64,000 bases of DNA from Pegoplata infirma (lineage: Eukaryota > Arthropoda > Insecta > Diptera > Anthomyiidae). The notes beneath the pieces are model-generated. The model had not been told where the DNA came from and made no database searches. It saw nothing but the letters and a program-made list of their open reading frames with translations. How positions within the stretch are numbered: position 1 is the stretch's first letter; each line of letters opens with the position of its first letter. The stretch is taken from contig OY992539.1 in NCBI GenBank assembly GCA_963921195.1, positions 43,072,657 to 43,136,656 of the forward strand. The letters are read 5' to 3'. This document shows, piece by piece, positions 32,765 to 44,867 of this stretch. Both the position numbers and the translations under genes were made by a program.

Positions 32765-35757
32765 AAAATGTAAATTTTTTATTTCTCAGAATCGGAGAAT
32801 TTTTTCTATACGAATAATGTCTCAGAATCTGAAAATTTTTCTAAACGATCTTTTCTATAAGAAAAATGTCTCAGAGTCTGAGAATTTTTCAAAACGAATT
32901 TTTCTCTAAGAAAAATGTCTCAGAATCTGAGACTTCTTTTTTTTATAAGGAAAAATGTCTTAGAATCTGAGACTTTTTTTATAAGGAAAAATGTCTCAGA
33001 ATCTGAGACTTTTTTATAAGGAAAAATGTCTCAGAATCTGAGACTTTTTTTATAAGGAAAAATGTCTCAGAATCTGAGACTTTTTTTTATAAGGAAAAAT
33101 GTCTCAGAATCTGAGACTTTTTTTTATAAGGAAAAATGTCTCAGAATCTGAGACTTTTTTTTATAAGGAAAAATGTCTCAGAATCTGAGACTTTTTTTTA
33201 TAAGGAAAAATGTCTCAGAATCTGAGACTTTTTTTTTTATAAGAAAAAATGTCTCAGAATCTGAGACTTTTTTTTTTATAAGAAAAAATGTCTCAGAATC
33301 TGAGACTTTTTTTTATAAGGAAAAATGTCTCAGAATCTGAGACTTTTTTTATAAGAAAAAATGTCTCAGAATCTGAGACTTTTTTTTATAAGGAAAAATG
33401 TCTCAGAATCTGAGACTTTTTTTTATAAGGAAAAATGTCTCAGAATCTGAGACTTTTTTTTATAAGGAAAAATGTCTCAGAATCTGAGACTTTTTTTTAT
33501 AAGAAAAAATCTCTCAGAATCTGAGACTTTTTTTTATAAGGAAAAATGTCTCAGAATCTGAGACTTTTTTTTATAAGGAAAAATGTCTCAGAATCTGAGA
33601 CTTTTTTTTATAAGGAAAAATGTCTCAGAATCTGAGACTTTTTTTTATAAGGAAAAATGTCTCAGAATCTGAGACTTTTTTTTATAAGGAAAAATGTCTC
33701 AGAATCTGAGACTTTTTTTTATAAGGAAAAATGTCTCAGAATCTGAGACTTTTTTTTATAAGGAAAAATGTCTCAGAATCTGAGACTTTTTTTTATAAGG
33801 AAAAATGTCTCAGAATCTGAGACTTTTTTTTATAAGGAAAAATGTCTCAGAATCTGAGACTTTTTTTTATAAGGAAAAATGTCTCAGAATCTGAGACTTT
33901 TTTTTATAAGGAAAAATGTCTCAGAATCTGAGACTTTTTTTTATAAGGAAAAATGTCTCAGAATCTGAGACTTTTTTTTATAAGGAAAAATGTCTCAGAA
34001 TCTGAGATTTTTTTTTATAAGGAAAAATGTCTCAGAATCTGAGACTTTTTTTTATAAGGAAAAATGTCTCAGAATCTGAGACTTTTTTTTATAAGGAAAA
34101 ATGTCTCAGAATCTGAGACTTTTTTTTATAAGGAAAAATGTCTCAGAATCTGAGACTTTTTTTTATAAGGAAAAATGTCTCAGAATCTGAGACTTTTTTT
34201 TATAAGGAAAAATGTCTCAGAATCTGAGACTTTTTTTTATAAGGAAAAATGTCTCAGAATCTGAGACTTTTTTTTATAAGGAAAAATGTCTCAGAATCTG
34301 AGACTTTTTTTTATAAGGAAAAATGTCTCAGAATCTGAGACTTTTTTTTATAAGGAAAAATGTCTCAGAATCTGAGACTTTTTTTTATAAGGAAAAATGT
34401 CTCAGAATCTGAGACTTTTTTTTATAAGGAAAAATGTCTCAGAATCTGAGACTTTTTTTTATAAGGAAAAATGTCTCAGAATCTGAGATTTTTTTTTATA
34501 AGGAAAAATGTCTCAGAATCTGAGACTTTTTTTTATAAGGAAAAATGTCTCAGAATCTGAGACTTTTTTTTATAAGGAAAAATGTCTCAGAATCTGAGAC
34601 TTTTTTTTATAAGGAAAAATGTCTCAGAATCTGAGACTTTTTTTTATAAGGAAAAATGTCTCAGAATCTGAGACTTTTTTTTATAAGGAAAAATGTCTCA
34701 GAATCTGAGACTTTTTTTTTATAAGGAAAAATGTCTCAGAATCTGAGACTTTTTTTTATAAGGAAAAATGTCTCAGAATCTGAGACTTTTTTTTATAAGG
34801 AAAAATGTCTCAGAATCTGAGACTTTTTTTATAAGGAAAAATGTCTCAGAATCTGAGACTTTTTTTTATAAGGAAAAATGTCTCAGAATCTGAGACTTTT
34901 TTTTATAAGGAAAAATGTCTCAGAATCTGAGACTTTTTTTTATAAGGAAAAATGTCTCAGAATCTGAGACTTTTTTTATAAGGAAAAATGTCTCAGAATC
35001 TGAGACTTTTTTTATAAGGAAAAATGTCTCAGAATCTGAGACTTTTTTTTATAAGGAAAAATGTCTCAGAATCTGAGACTTTTTTTTATAAGGAAAAATG
35101 TCTCAGAATCTGAGACTTTTTTTTATAAGGAAAAATGTCTCAGAATCTGAGACTTTTTTTTATAAGGAAAAATGTCTCAGAATCTGAGACTTTTTTTTAT
35201 AAGGAAAAATGTCTCAGAATCTGAGACTTTTTTTTATAAGGAAAAATGTCTCAGAATCTGAGACTTTTTTTTATAAGGAAAAATGTCTCAGAATCTGAGA
35301 CTTTTTTTTATAAGGAAAAATGTCTCAGAATCTGAGACTTTTTTTTTATAAGGAAAAATGTCTCAGAATCTGAGACTTTTTTTTATAAGGAAAAATGTCT
35401 CAGAATCAGAGACTTTTTTTTATAAGGAAAAATGTCTCAGAATCTGAGACTTTTTTTTATAAGGAAAAATGTCTCAGAATCTGAGACTTTTTTTTATAAG
35501 GAAAAATGTCTCAGAATCTGAGACTTTTTTTATAAGGAAAAATGTCTCAGAATCTGAGACTTTTTTTTATAAGGAAAAATGTCTCAGAATCTGAGACTTT
35601 TTTTATAAGGAAAAATGTCTCAGAATCTGAGACTTTTTTTTATAAGGAAAAATGTCTCAGAATCTGAGACTTTTTTTTTATAATGAAAAATGTCTCAGAA
35701 TCTGAGACTTTTTTTTATAAGGAAAAATGTCTTAGAATCTGAGAATTTTTGTATAGA
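32765..35757 (+). repeat. 37-bp minisatellite, forward array
   Basis: About 80 units of GTCTCAGAATCTGAGAC followed by a T-run of 6-10 and ATAAGGAAAAAT. The 17-base core is a palindrome around a central A. Interior units are almost identical and differ mainly in T-run length, which points to recent amplification; both edges are degenerate. An array of the same unit in reverse orientation lies at 51990-53560. Confidence 0.95.
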
Positions 35758-36233
35758 AAAATCGTGTTATAATCTTAGAACCTCTGTTATTCTGAATACT
35801 TTCTTTTAAATATTTATACTTTAATAAAAGGTATTAAGTTCAGCACATGTATAGACATTTATTTTTCATTTTGTATTCATTGTATGAAATGTTTTTCAAA
35901 AAAAAAACTATTGTATGCGTTAGAGCTTTAGAAAACTTAAGTTAACTCAGTTAGTTTTAGTTAAGGTTGGTTTATATATGGAGGGAAAACATATCCGGCA
36001 TACCTACACTCTCTCAGTCAGTCAGCCCAAACACTATTAAATAATATCGGATTATATGTATGTGAAGAATTATGAATAGAAATCTTTATAAGCTTTAAAC
36101 TAAATATGAATGGCTGAACGAATATTAAAAACCAATACATTTTTTATTAATGGAGAAAGTGCATTTCAATGAAATTTACTTGAATTTGTAATCTTGAAGT
36201 TTATGTGTATTAAAGTAAATTTTTCATTTACTA
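35758..36233. other. AT-rich unassigned DNA
   Basis: No feature recognised. Confidence 0.35.
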
Positions 36234-36715
36234 CACACAAAAAAACCTTGTCATATTACTAAAAAAAGTCTCGTAATCCTATTTTACCAACATTTGAGAG
36301 TTTTCCTTGTTTTTTAACAAATAATTTTCGATCGAAAGTTAATTTTTTTTTTTGTAATTTTACAGTTTTTCTTGTAATTTTGCAAATTTCCAAGATTTTT
36401 TACAAAAAAAAAAATCTATTAATTTTGAAAATTTACTGTTTTATTGGTCAAAATCTTGTAAAATTACAAAAAAGCTCGCAATTTTTACTAGGAATTTTCG
36501 TAAAATAGGAGGTAGAAAAAATCTAGTAAAGTCAAGAAACCTAATTGTAAGTTTTATAGCCTTAAAAAAATTTGCAAATTTACATTTTTTTTGGTAAAAA
36601 GCTTGTAAAATTACAAAATTATTGGTAAAAAGTTTTTAAAATAACAAGGAATTCTTGTCAAATAGGATGTAGCAAAAAAAAGTTACAAACTTTTCTTGTA
36701 ATTCTGATTAATTTT
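36234..36715. mobile_element. TA-flanked palindromic MITE (right end unclear)
   Basis: Left end CACACAAAAAAACCTTGTCA preceded by TA. The interior repeats words such as TTGTAAAATTACAAAAT and GGTAAAAAGCTTGTAAAATT on both strands. Related to 42408-42937 and, in reverse, 50320-50850. The right terminus was not found; a duplicated segment follows. Confidence 0.55.
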
Positions 36716-37303
36716 TATTAAAAAATAAAAATTGTTTTATTCGACCTTTAAAACATATTTTGAGGATGTTTTTTCTAGCTCGAGGTCATTATTTTCTTTA
36801 CTTATTAAAACCATGATATTCTCATAGCATAATTTTCAAGAAAATTATTTTATATATTTTTTTTTTTAATTTATTTATGTTGGTCATTTTTGCAAGACTT
36901 AATCGACACGTGTTTCGGAATTTGTCAAATTCCATTGTCAAGATTATTTAGCAAAAAATAGAATCGATTTACTACAAAGTAGCAAACGAGTCTAATGACA
37001 AATCATTCGTGCACAAACTAAAATATTAATACATATTCGCCTCTATTCACAATGAGAATTATAAACAAAACAACAATATGTTATTTGTGTTGTTGTGAGT
37101 GTAATAATCCATATTAGGGATATTCATCACTATGGCGTGCCAACCATTATGTTCAAATTCTGATTAATTTTTATTAAAAAATAAAAATTGTTTTATTCGA
37201 CCTTTAAAATATATTTTGAGGATGTTAATTCTGGCTCGAGGTCATTATTTTCTTTACTTATTAAAACCATGATATTCTCATAGCATAATTTTCAAGAAAA
37301 TAT
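36712..37303 (+). repeat. Tandem duplication, 446-bp spacing
   Basis: The segment 36712-36845 (TTCTGATTAATTTTTATTAA to TTTTCAAGAAAA) recurs at 37158-37303 with few changes. A piece of the same segment (CTCGAGCCAGAAT, reverse) borders the MITE at 42.4 kb. Confidence 0.7.
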
Positions 37304-37429
37304 TTTTTTTTTTTTTCTATTCTTGTAATTTTAATATTTAGACATGTAATTCGAATATTCCAATTGTAGTTTCATGATTCCAATTGTAATTCGAAAAATA
37401 TCAACTGAATTTCCATTGATCGACCTCTA

Positions 37430-39115
37430 TTAATTTTCTAACCTCAACCTTTTTCCTGAAAATACCTAACCCCTGTCTCCACTTCCTGAGGGGGCTCCCA
37501 TAATTCATTTGACTCCTCTTAGGGAAATTTAGGAAGAGTTAGAACGGTAGGAACACATTTTTTTAAATTGTTTTGCATGGGAGCCTCCTTAGGAAGTGGG
37601 GCGGAAAATAATGGAGGTTGGTCTCACAGGGGCGGTTCTAGAGTAGTTGTTGAGGTTTTTTTTGGACTTTTACCCTTTACGTCTAGTTTTGACTCCGATT
37701 AGGGGCCATATGCCCCCATAGACTGGCATTTTACTGTATGGCCAAAAAAAATTTTCTCCAATTTTCAAAGTCCGGGCATTTTTTTATTCTACTTACTAGG
37801 ACTAAAACGGATGTTGTACAAATTTGAGGTCAATCGGATTAAATTAACCCGTGGCGCCCGGCGGTCAATGTTTTGAATTTTTGAAAAATAAAAAAAAATA
37901 AAAAATTTTAATTTCTTTCATTTAAATCTAATTTGAGCCAAATCCGATCATTTTATCCCGTGGCGCCCTTCGGTCAAAGTTTTGGATTTTTGAAAAATTT
38001 CCACCAAAAATCCAAAATTTCGACCGAAGGGCGCCACGGGATAAAATTATCGGATTTAGCTCAAATTAGATTTATATGAAAGATTGTCTTAAGCTCTATG
38101 AAATGGCCGAGGAAAAAAAAAATTGTGATGTTTTTTAAAAAATTTCTTGAACGTAGGAAAAAACCACCATTTTGGGCATTTTTTGGAAAATTTCAAATGG
38201 GGATATCTCGAAAACCGTTAGACCGATTCAAGAAATTTTATGACATTTGTTTTCAGCATGCCAAAATTAATTAAAATAATGTATAAAAAACATATATATT
38301 TTTTTTTAATTTTTAAAAAATCTAATTTTTTTTGGTGGAAATTTTTCAAAAATCCAAAACTTTGACCGAAGGGCGCCACGGGATAAAATGATCGGATTTG
38401 GCTCAAATTAGATTTTAATAAAAGATTGTCTTAAGCTCTATGAAATGGCCGAGGGGAAAAAAATTGTGATTTTTTTAAAAAATTTCTTGAACGTAGGAAA
38501 AAACCGCCATTTTTTGCAAATTTCAAATGGCGATATCTCGAAAACCGTTCGAACGATTTAATTTTTTTTTTTGATATTCGTGCTCACCGCATCAAAATTA
38601 AAAAACATGATGTGTCGAAAGAAATTTAAATTTTTTATTTTTTTTTTTTTTTTTAGTTTTTAATTTTTCAAAAATCCAAAACTTTGACCGCCGGACGCCA
38701 CGGGTTAATTTAATTCGATTGACCTCAAATTTGTACCACATAAGTTTTAGACCTTGACCAATAAAAATTTGCTCGGACACTTGGGAAAATCAAAAGTTGA
38801 GAAAAAATGCCAGTCTAATGCCCCCACTTACCCAATTTTTTGGCTCATGCATTTTTTTGAACCTAACAAAATTAGGGGTTGTTGCTGATCGAATTCTCGT
38901 GCACTTTCACACTTCTAATAGAGTTACAATAAAAAAGTTTTCTTTTAAGTCGGGCATTAATTTAAAAAGTTGTCGGACGCCATAGGTTTATTTAATCCAA
39001 TTGACCTCAAATCTGTACCATTTAAGTTTTATGCATAGGAAAACAAAAATTTGCCCAGATGTTCAAAGAAATGCCAGTTTAAGCCCCCCTTGAAATTTGA
39101 CATACAGTATCTTGT
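37430..39115. repeat. Complex inverted-repeat region around CGTGGCGCCCTTCGGTC
   Basis: The word CCCGTGGCGCCCTTCGGTCA at 37960 recurs inverted at 38023-38043 and 38365-38385, with diverged relatives at 37852, 38686 and 38970. Each is next to AAAATCCAAAA and 'GACCTCAAATTTGTACCA'-type sequence. Whole blocks (TATGAAATGGCCGAGG, ATATCTCGAAAACCGTT) are also repeated. Probably several nested or tandem copies of one foldback-type element; class unknown. Related fragments lie at 46.0-46.2 kb and 63.7 kb. Confidence 0.6.
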
Positions 39116-40054
39116 TAGGTTTTTTTTTTTTTTAATTCCATATGTTTTTGCTGGGTTACTACGAAAAAAAATAATTATACATACAAAAAATTGTCATAAA
39201 TTCTATTTAATGTCATTTGCAGCAATATAAAATTTTATAATGGCAGTTTATGAACTGGATTTTTTTTTGTATCTTTTTAAACTTCTTTGTGACTCTTACT
39301 GAGAAAAGTGTCACGAAACTGACACTGGTTGTGGTAATAAGTTGTTTTTTTAACTATCCATTCAATATTTTCATTCTCAGATAAAAAAAAATTGCAATTA
39401 AGTTTTTAGCTTTTGAACTCATTTTCTTTGATATTCTGGTGAATTTTTTTTTGTAAAGATTTTTGAAACCGAAAAATAATACAAAAATTGAGAAACCATT
39501 AACATTTAAAATTTACAGAAAAATCAACACATGTAAAAATTTGAGTGCATACTTTTAGGATAGTTTTGAATTAAGTTAAGGCTCCTAAAAATATGCAACA
39601 AAAAGGTGATTTATTCTACAACTTAACTGTGCTACAAAATATTTTATAATGATTAAATTTCAATTGCAGTTATTACCAAATCTTGTACCGTGCAATAACT
39701 TTTGATAATTTTATAGATTATTGGGATATAAAACTTTTTTAACCCAATTTCGTTTAAACGTTAAACTATCCTATCACCTTATAAATACATATTTTTTGTA
39801 TTGTTTAATATTTTAATTATTTCTTTCTTTTTAAATCAATAATTTTTGTTTTTGCTCTCACAATCCAATTGTTATCTTACAAAAATTATATGATTGTATG
39901 TCATTTTATTTGTCTGAAATTAATGTTGATTTTATCATTATAATTTGCATGATTGTCATTTGGCTCAGTAAATTTTTTTTTCGCTCTTGTTTTTTTGTTG
40001 CCCATTTTAATTATTTTAATTCATTCCGTTTTATTTTATATAGTATGTGTGCAG
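39116..40054. other. AT-rich unassigned DNA
   Basis: No repeat or gene recognised until the exon-like sequence at 40055. The strongly hydrophobic reading upstream of it (39953-40040) is mostly a T-rich tract. Confidence 0.35.
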
Positions 40055-40156
40055 GAAACCGAACAACGACTCATAAATGAATACAGTACGGAGGCAAACA
40101 ATTTTGAAAAAAAACTACTTGATTTTTTAATTCAAATGGAAATGGAAAGAGCTTAA
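40055..40156 (+). other. Candidate terminal coding exon of an unknown host gene
   Basis: A long T-rich tract ends in GTGTGCAG (acceptor-like), and then 33 codons are open to TAA at 40154. The peptide is acidic and hydrophilic with a heptad-like pattern (EQRLINEYSTEANNF, then LLDFLIQMEME), as in the end of a coiled coil. Codon content is clearly less AT-driven than the flanks. AATAAA occurs near 40782. The protein is not recognised; it may be a chance ORF. Confidence 0.3.
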
Positions 40157-41178
40157 ATGTGTCTAAAAAATGTCGTTCTGTTGTGAAACAGATGATTGTT
40201 GTCATAACTCGATTTTTGACATCTCTCAGAACAACACAATTTATGATTTTTAAACAACAGAAATTATTTTGCAAATGGCGCCCAACATAGGGCCCTTTTG
40301 TCAAAACGTATACTTTTAATGTTTGTCGATGGCAGTCCTTTTTTATTTAATTTGTTCCTCACGGTTCGGTAAAAATACATAAATTTCTTACGATTTGATC
40401 AAGATTTTCAACATTTCTGGGTCATACCCAAACAAATGCTTAGAAAAATCGATCAAAAATTGTTAGATGATGTCAAGATGATGTAAGGTTTTGATTTCTT
40501 TTATTTACATGAAAAGCCAGCCCATGGTATTATTAAAAAAAGTTTAATTATGTCTATAATTCATTAGAGAAGTACTGTTTATAGTTTTTATTTTTTTTTG
40601 TGTGGAAAACATTTTGTAGTAGTTGTTTCACAAGACAGACAGATATTCCTTTATGACAATTAAATGAATTGTAAATCCTTATAATTGATTGGCAGCTGTA
40701 CGGATTCATTAAAAGAGTGAACAAAAAATTATAATTTTCCACTTAAAATTTATTTTATTTTTGTAATAATATGTAAAAAATAATAAAACCAGAAATGGCC
40801 TCATTGTATTTAAGAAGGAGGAAAAGTGCTAAAGGACATTAAGTAAAAACAAGTAAGACATTTACTTACTATGTACTCGTATGCCCTCTAATTAGTGACA
40901 CAGGATATAAATTTGAAATTCCATTTGTAACTTCTCTGATTGATTTAATGACGATCTAGCGGCAACAGTCTGTCTTTCTGTCTGTCAAAAACACGATAAC
41001 TTTCAAAAGACAAGTCTGACCAGATAAGTGTTTTAGCAAAATCAGTATAGGCAGTACCGTTTTAACCATTACGGCACACAGGCACGTGCCCTGGCTCCCC
41101 GACCTTGCAAGGGACCGAAAGGCTAATAAATACGCTTAAACGAATAGAGCATCTTAATTTTGTATGATTATTTTCCAG
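40157..41178. other. Unassigned DNA with a primer-site-like motif
   Basis: At 40276-40295 there is TGGCGCCCAACATAGGGCCC, very like the lysine-tRNA primer site of gypsy-group retroelements, but no LTR or ORF was found next to it. At 40849 a fragment (AAAACAAGTAAGACATTTAC) looks like the end of an INE-like element. Confidence 0.4.
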
Positions 41179-41186
41179 GTTTATAC

Positions 41187-41799
41187 TAGAGATGGGCACA
41201 TGCTCAGATTAGAGCATGATTCACGTGATTCACGCGAGATCACGCGTGAATGTGACTGAATTCAATTTTACTCACGTGATTGTGAGTGAGTATGAGTAGA
41301 GAAAAAAATTGCGTGAGTGAGTGTGCGTGAGTAAGATTTTTGCGTGAGTGAGTGTGCATGAGTCGATTTTTTTGCGTGAGTTTGCGTGCTTTATTTTCTC
41401 TTCTTTTGTTTGTTCCTTTCATACCAAAAAAAGCAACAAAAAAATTTTAACACTTGGCTTAACTTAAGATTTCGTCCCGAAAAAAGCAAAAAAAAAATTT
41501 GAAATTTCGCTGAACTTTAAATTTTGCTGAAAATTTTGAAAAATTTTTGAAAATTAAGTTTTTGAATTTTTTTGTATAAGAGTTTCGTGAGTGTGAGTCA
41601 ACGTGAGTGTGAATAAAGCTTGCGTGAGTGCACATGAGTGTGAGTTGTATTAATTTTACTCACGTGATTGTGAGTAAGTGTGAGTAGAAAAAATATTTTC
41701 GTGAGTGAGTGTGCGTGATTAAAAAAGGCATGTCGTGAGCGTGAGTGAGTGCCAATCAAAATCAAAAATCTCTAAAAATCACTCACGCGCCCATCTCTA
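41187..41799. mobile_element. hAT MITE with 8-bp target duplication
   Basis: Ends TAGAGATGGGC and GCCCATCTCTA, flanked by GTTTATAC on both sides (41179-41186, 41800-41807). The interior is a degenerate GTGAGTGTGCGTGAG simple repeat, plus strand in the middle and inverted at the left end. 613 bp, no transposase. Confidence 0.88.
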
Positions 41800-41859
41800 G
41801 TTTATACTGCTGTTTTAAAGAGCATAAAATTTCCTTTAAAAAAATAATTTCTTTTTAAA

Positions 41860-42390
41860 GTATTTTTTATTATTTTTGAGTAGAATTTCAGATTCTAACA
41901 TATTTTGCGTAAAGAAAAAGTCTTAATCTGAGAATTTTTCGAAATTCTAAAAACTCTAAAACTTATTTTCCTACATAAAAGTTCTGAGGTTCTAAGACAA
42001 TTTTCATGTAGAAAAATTCGTTCAAAAAAGTCTCAGGTCTCAGGAAGTCTGAAACATTCCTCCTATAGAGTGTCATATATCAGACATTCTCAGATTCTGA
42101 GAAATTTTCTATAAAAAAAAACATTTTCCTATAGAAAAATTCTTAGACTCTTCAATATTTTTCCTACATAAAAAAAAACTTTTCCTATGAAAAATTTCAG
42201 CTTCTAAAATATATTCTATAAAAAAAATCTCAAATTCTAAAACCTTTTTCTCATACTAAAAGCCGAGGATTCTGAGATCATTTTTCCATAGAAAACTTTT
42301 TCCTTTAAAAAAATGTCTCAGGTTCTAAGATCTTTTGTCTTTAGAAAAAGTCTCAGATTCTAAGACCTTAAGAGAAGAAAATAATACCTC
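41860..42390 (-). repeat. Degenerate relatives of the 37-bp repeat
   Basis: Many scattered words such as GTCTCAGATTCTAAGACC, TTTTTCCTATAGAAAAA and TCTGAGAAATTTT. They are too diverged for a regular array but clearly of the same family, in the orientation of the 52-kb array. Confidence 0.65.
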
Positions 42391-42407
42391 GAGCCAGAAT
42401 AACCCTG

Positions 42408-42937
42408 CACACAAAAAAAAACTTTGTCGAATTACTAGGAAAAGTCTCGTAATCCCATTTTACTAATATTTGACAGTTTTTATTGTTTTTTAACAAATCG
42501 AAATTTACATTTTTTTTGTAATTTTAAAATTTTTTTTGTAATTTTACAAATTTTCAAAATAATTTTACAAAAAAATCTAGTAAATACACGAGAATTCCTT
42601 GTAATTTTAATTGCGCCAAAAAACTATAAATTTACAATTTTATTGGTAGAAAGCTTGTAAAATTACAAAATTATTGGTAAAAAGCTTGTAAAATTACTAG
42701 GAATTCTCGTAAAATTGGTGGTAGCAAAAAATCTAGTAAAATTTTGAAAATTCTTTGTAAATTTGATTGTGTCAAAAAATTTGTAAATTTACAATTTTAT
42801 TGGTAAAAACCTTGTAAAATTACGAAATTATTGGTAAAAATCTTGTAAAATTACTAGGAGTTTTTGTCAAATAGGAGGTAGCAAAAAAAAAGTTAGAAGC
42901 TTTTCTTGTAATTTTACAAGGTTTTTTTTTGAGTGTG
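42408..42937. mobile_element. Palindromic MITE (CACACAAAA / TTTTGAGTGTG)
   Basis: Left end CACACAAAAAAAAACTTTGT, right end ACAAGGTTTTTTTTTTGAGTGTG. Interior words AAAATTACTAGGAATTCTCG and GGTAAAAAGCTTGTAAAATT occur several times. Related to 36234 and 50320. Confidence 0.65.
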
Positions 42938-42971
42938 CCTAAAAAAATATAATTTTTTTTATTTTTTGTAG

Positions 42972-44182
42972 GCTTAACATTAACATTTTTTGTAGGCTTA
43001 ACATTAACATTAACATTAATATTAACATTAACATTAACATTAACATTAACATTAACATTAACATTAACATTAACATTAACATTAACATTAACATTAACAT
43101 TAACATTAACATTAACATTAACATTAACATTAACATTAACATTAACATTAACATTAACATTAACATTAACATTAACATTAACATTAACATTAACATTAAC
43201 ATTAACATTAACATTAACATTAACATTAACATTAACATTAACATTAACATTAACATTAACATTAACATTAACATTAACATTAACATTAACATTAACATTA
43301 ACATTAACATTAACATTAACATTAACATTAACATTAACATTAACATTAACATTAACATTAACATTAACATTAACATTAACATTAACATTAACATTAACAT
43401 TAACATTAACATTAACATTAACATTAACATTAACATTAACATTAACATTAACATTAACATTAACATTAACATTAACATTAACATTAACATTAACATTAAC
43501 ATTAACATTAACATTAACATTAACATTAACATTAACATTAACATTAACATTAACATTAACATTAACATTAACATTAACATTAACATTAACATTAACATTA
43601 ACATTAACATTAACATTAACATTAACATTAACATTAACATTAACATTAACATTAACATTAACATTAACATTAACATTAACATTAACATTAACATTAACAT
43701 TAACATTAACATTAACATTAACATTAACATTAACATTAACATTAACATTAACATTAACATTAACATTAACATTAACATTAACATTAACATTAACATTAAC
43801 ATTAACATTAACATTAACATTAACATTAACATTAACATTAACATTAACATTAACATTAACATTAACATTAACATTAACATTAACATTAACATTAACATTA
43901 ACATTAACATTAACATTAACATTAACATTAACATTAACATTAACATTAACATTAACATTAACATTAACATTAACATTAACATTAACATTAACATTAACAT
44001 TAACATTAACATTAACATTAACATTAACATTAACATTAACATTAACATTAACATTAACATTAACATTAACATTAACATTAACATTAACATTAACATTAAC
44101 ATTAACATTAACATTAACATTAACATTAACATTAACATTAACATTAACATTAACATTAACATTAACATTAACATTAACATTA
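42972..44182. repeat. Hexanucleotide microsatellite (TTAACA)n
   Basis: About 200 tandem copies of TTAACA over 1.2 kb. From 43021 to 44182 no interruption is visible; one variant (ATTAAT) is near 43017. The 413-codon Leu-Met ORF on the minus strand is a product of the repeat, not a gene. Confidence 0.97.
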
Positions 44183-44362
44183 AAAATGCCAGTCTAATGA
44201 ATGGGGGTTATGACCGAAAAAGTTTCGGACGTAAATAGACAAAATCATCACTGGGATAATACCGTTCTGGAAAATCTGGCACTACACTATTAACAGATGT
44301 AAGGATCAAGGAAAATAAATTTTGACATTTTTATACCCTACACCACACTGTGGTACAGGGTA

Positions 44363-44542
44363 CACACAAAAAAAAATTAAAAAAAATCTGCCAGTTTTTG
44401 GTTTAATTACAACCTATAAAGTGGTTTTGGATAACTTACCAAAGTTTTTGCTCTAAAAAACTTAGGTAAATTATCCAAAACCACTTTATAGGTTGTATTA
44501 TCCCCTAAACGTACATAATTTTTTTATATTTTTTTTTGTGTG
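44363..44542. mobile_element. 180-bp TA-flanked MITE
   Basis: Ends CACACAAAAAAAAATTAA and TTTTTTTTTGTGTG, with TA at 44361-44362 and 44543-44544. The interior has an inverted pair: AACCTATAAAGTGGTTTTGG and its complement around 44490. A Tc1/mariner-type duplication; the other INE-like copy shows the empty site. Confidence 0.82.
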
Positions 44543-44867
44543 TATAATGAGTTTGTGCTGATGTTTGTAACTTCCCGAAATATTGGTCCTATACCCACTT
44601 TTAAGTATACCGATCGACTCAGAATCACTTTTTGAGCCGATTTTGCGATGTCCGTCCGTCCGTCTATCTGTCCTTGTAAACGGTGTAAACACGATACAGG
44701 TCGTTATTTTTAATCAATTGACTTGAAATTTGAAACTTAAGCCTCATTTGGCCCAAGGACGAAGCCTATTGAAAATAAAAATTGATACACATTTAGACCT
44801 AGCCCCCATACAAGTGTCCTCTTTAGTTTTGGTTCAAATGGCTCTAACAACCGTATTATAATAGGTA

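Noticed and set aside
32765..35757. CRISPR-like array of palindromic repeats
   Set aside because: Units are contiguous identical minisatellite monomers; the T-run/ATAAGGAAAAAT between cores is also constant, so there are no unique spacers. Eukaryotic context.
42939..44180. 413-codon minus-strand ORF of alternating Leu and Met
   Set aside because: Pure product of the TTAACA hexamer array.
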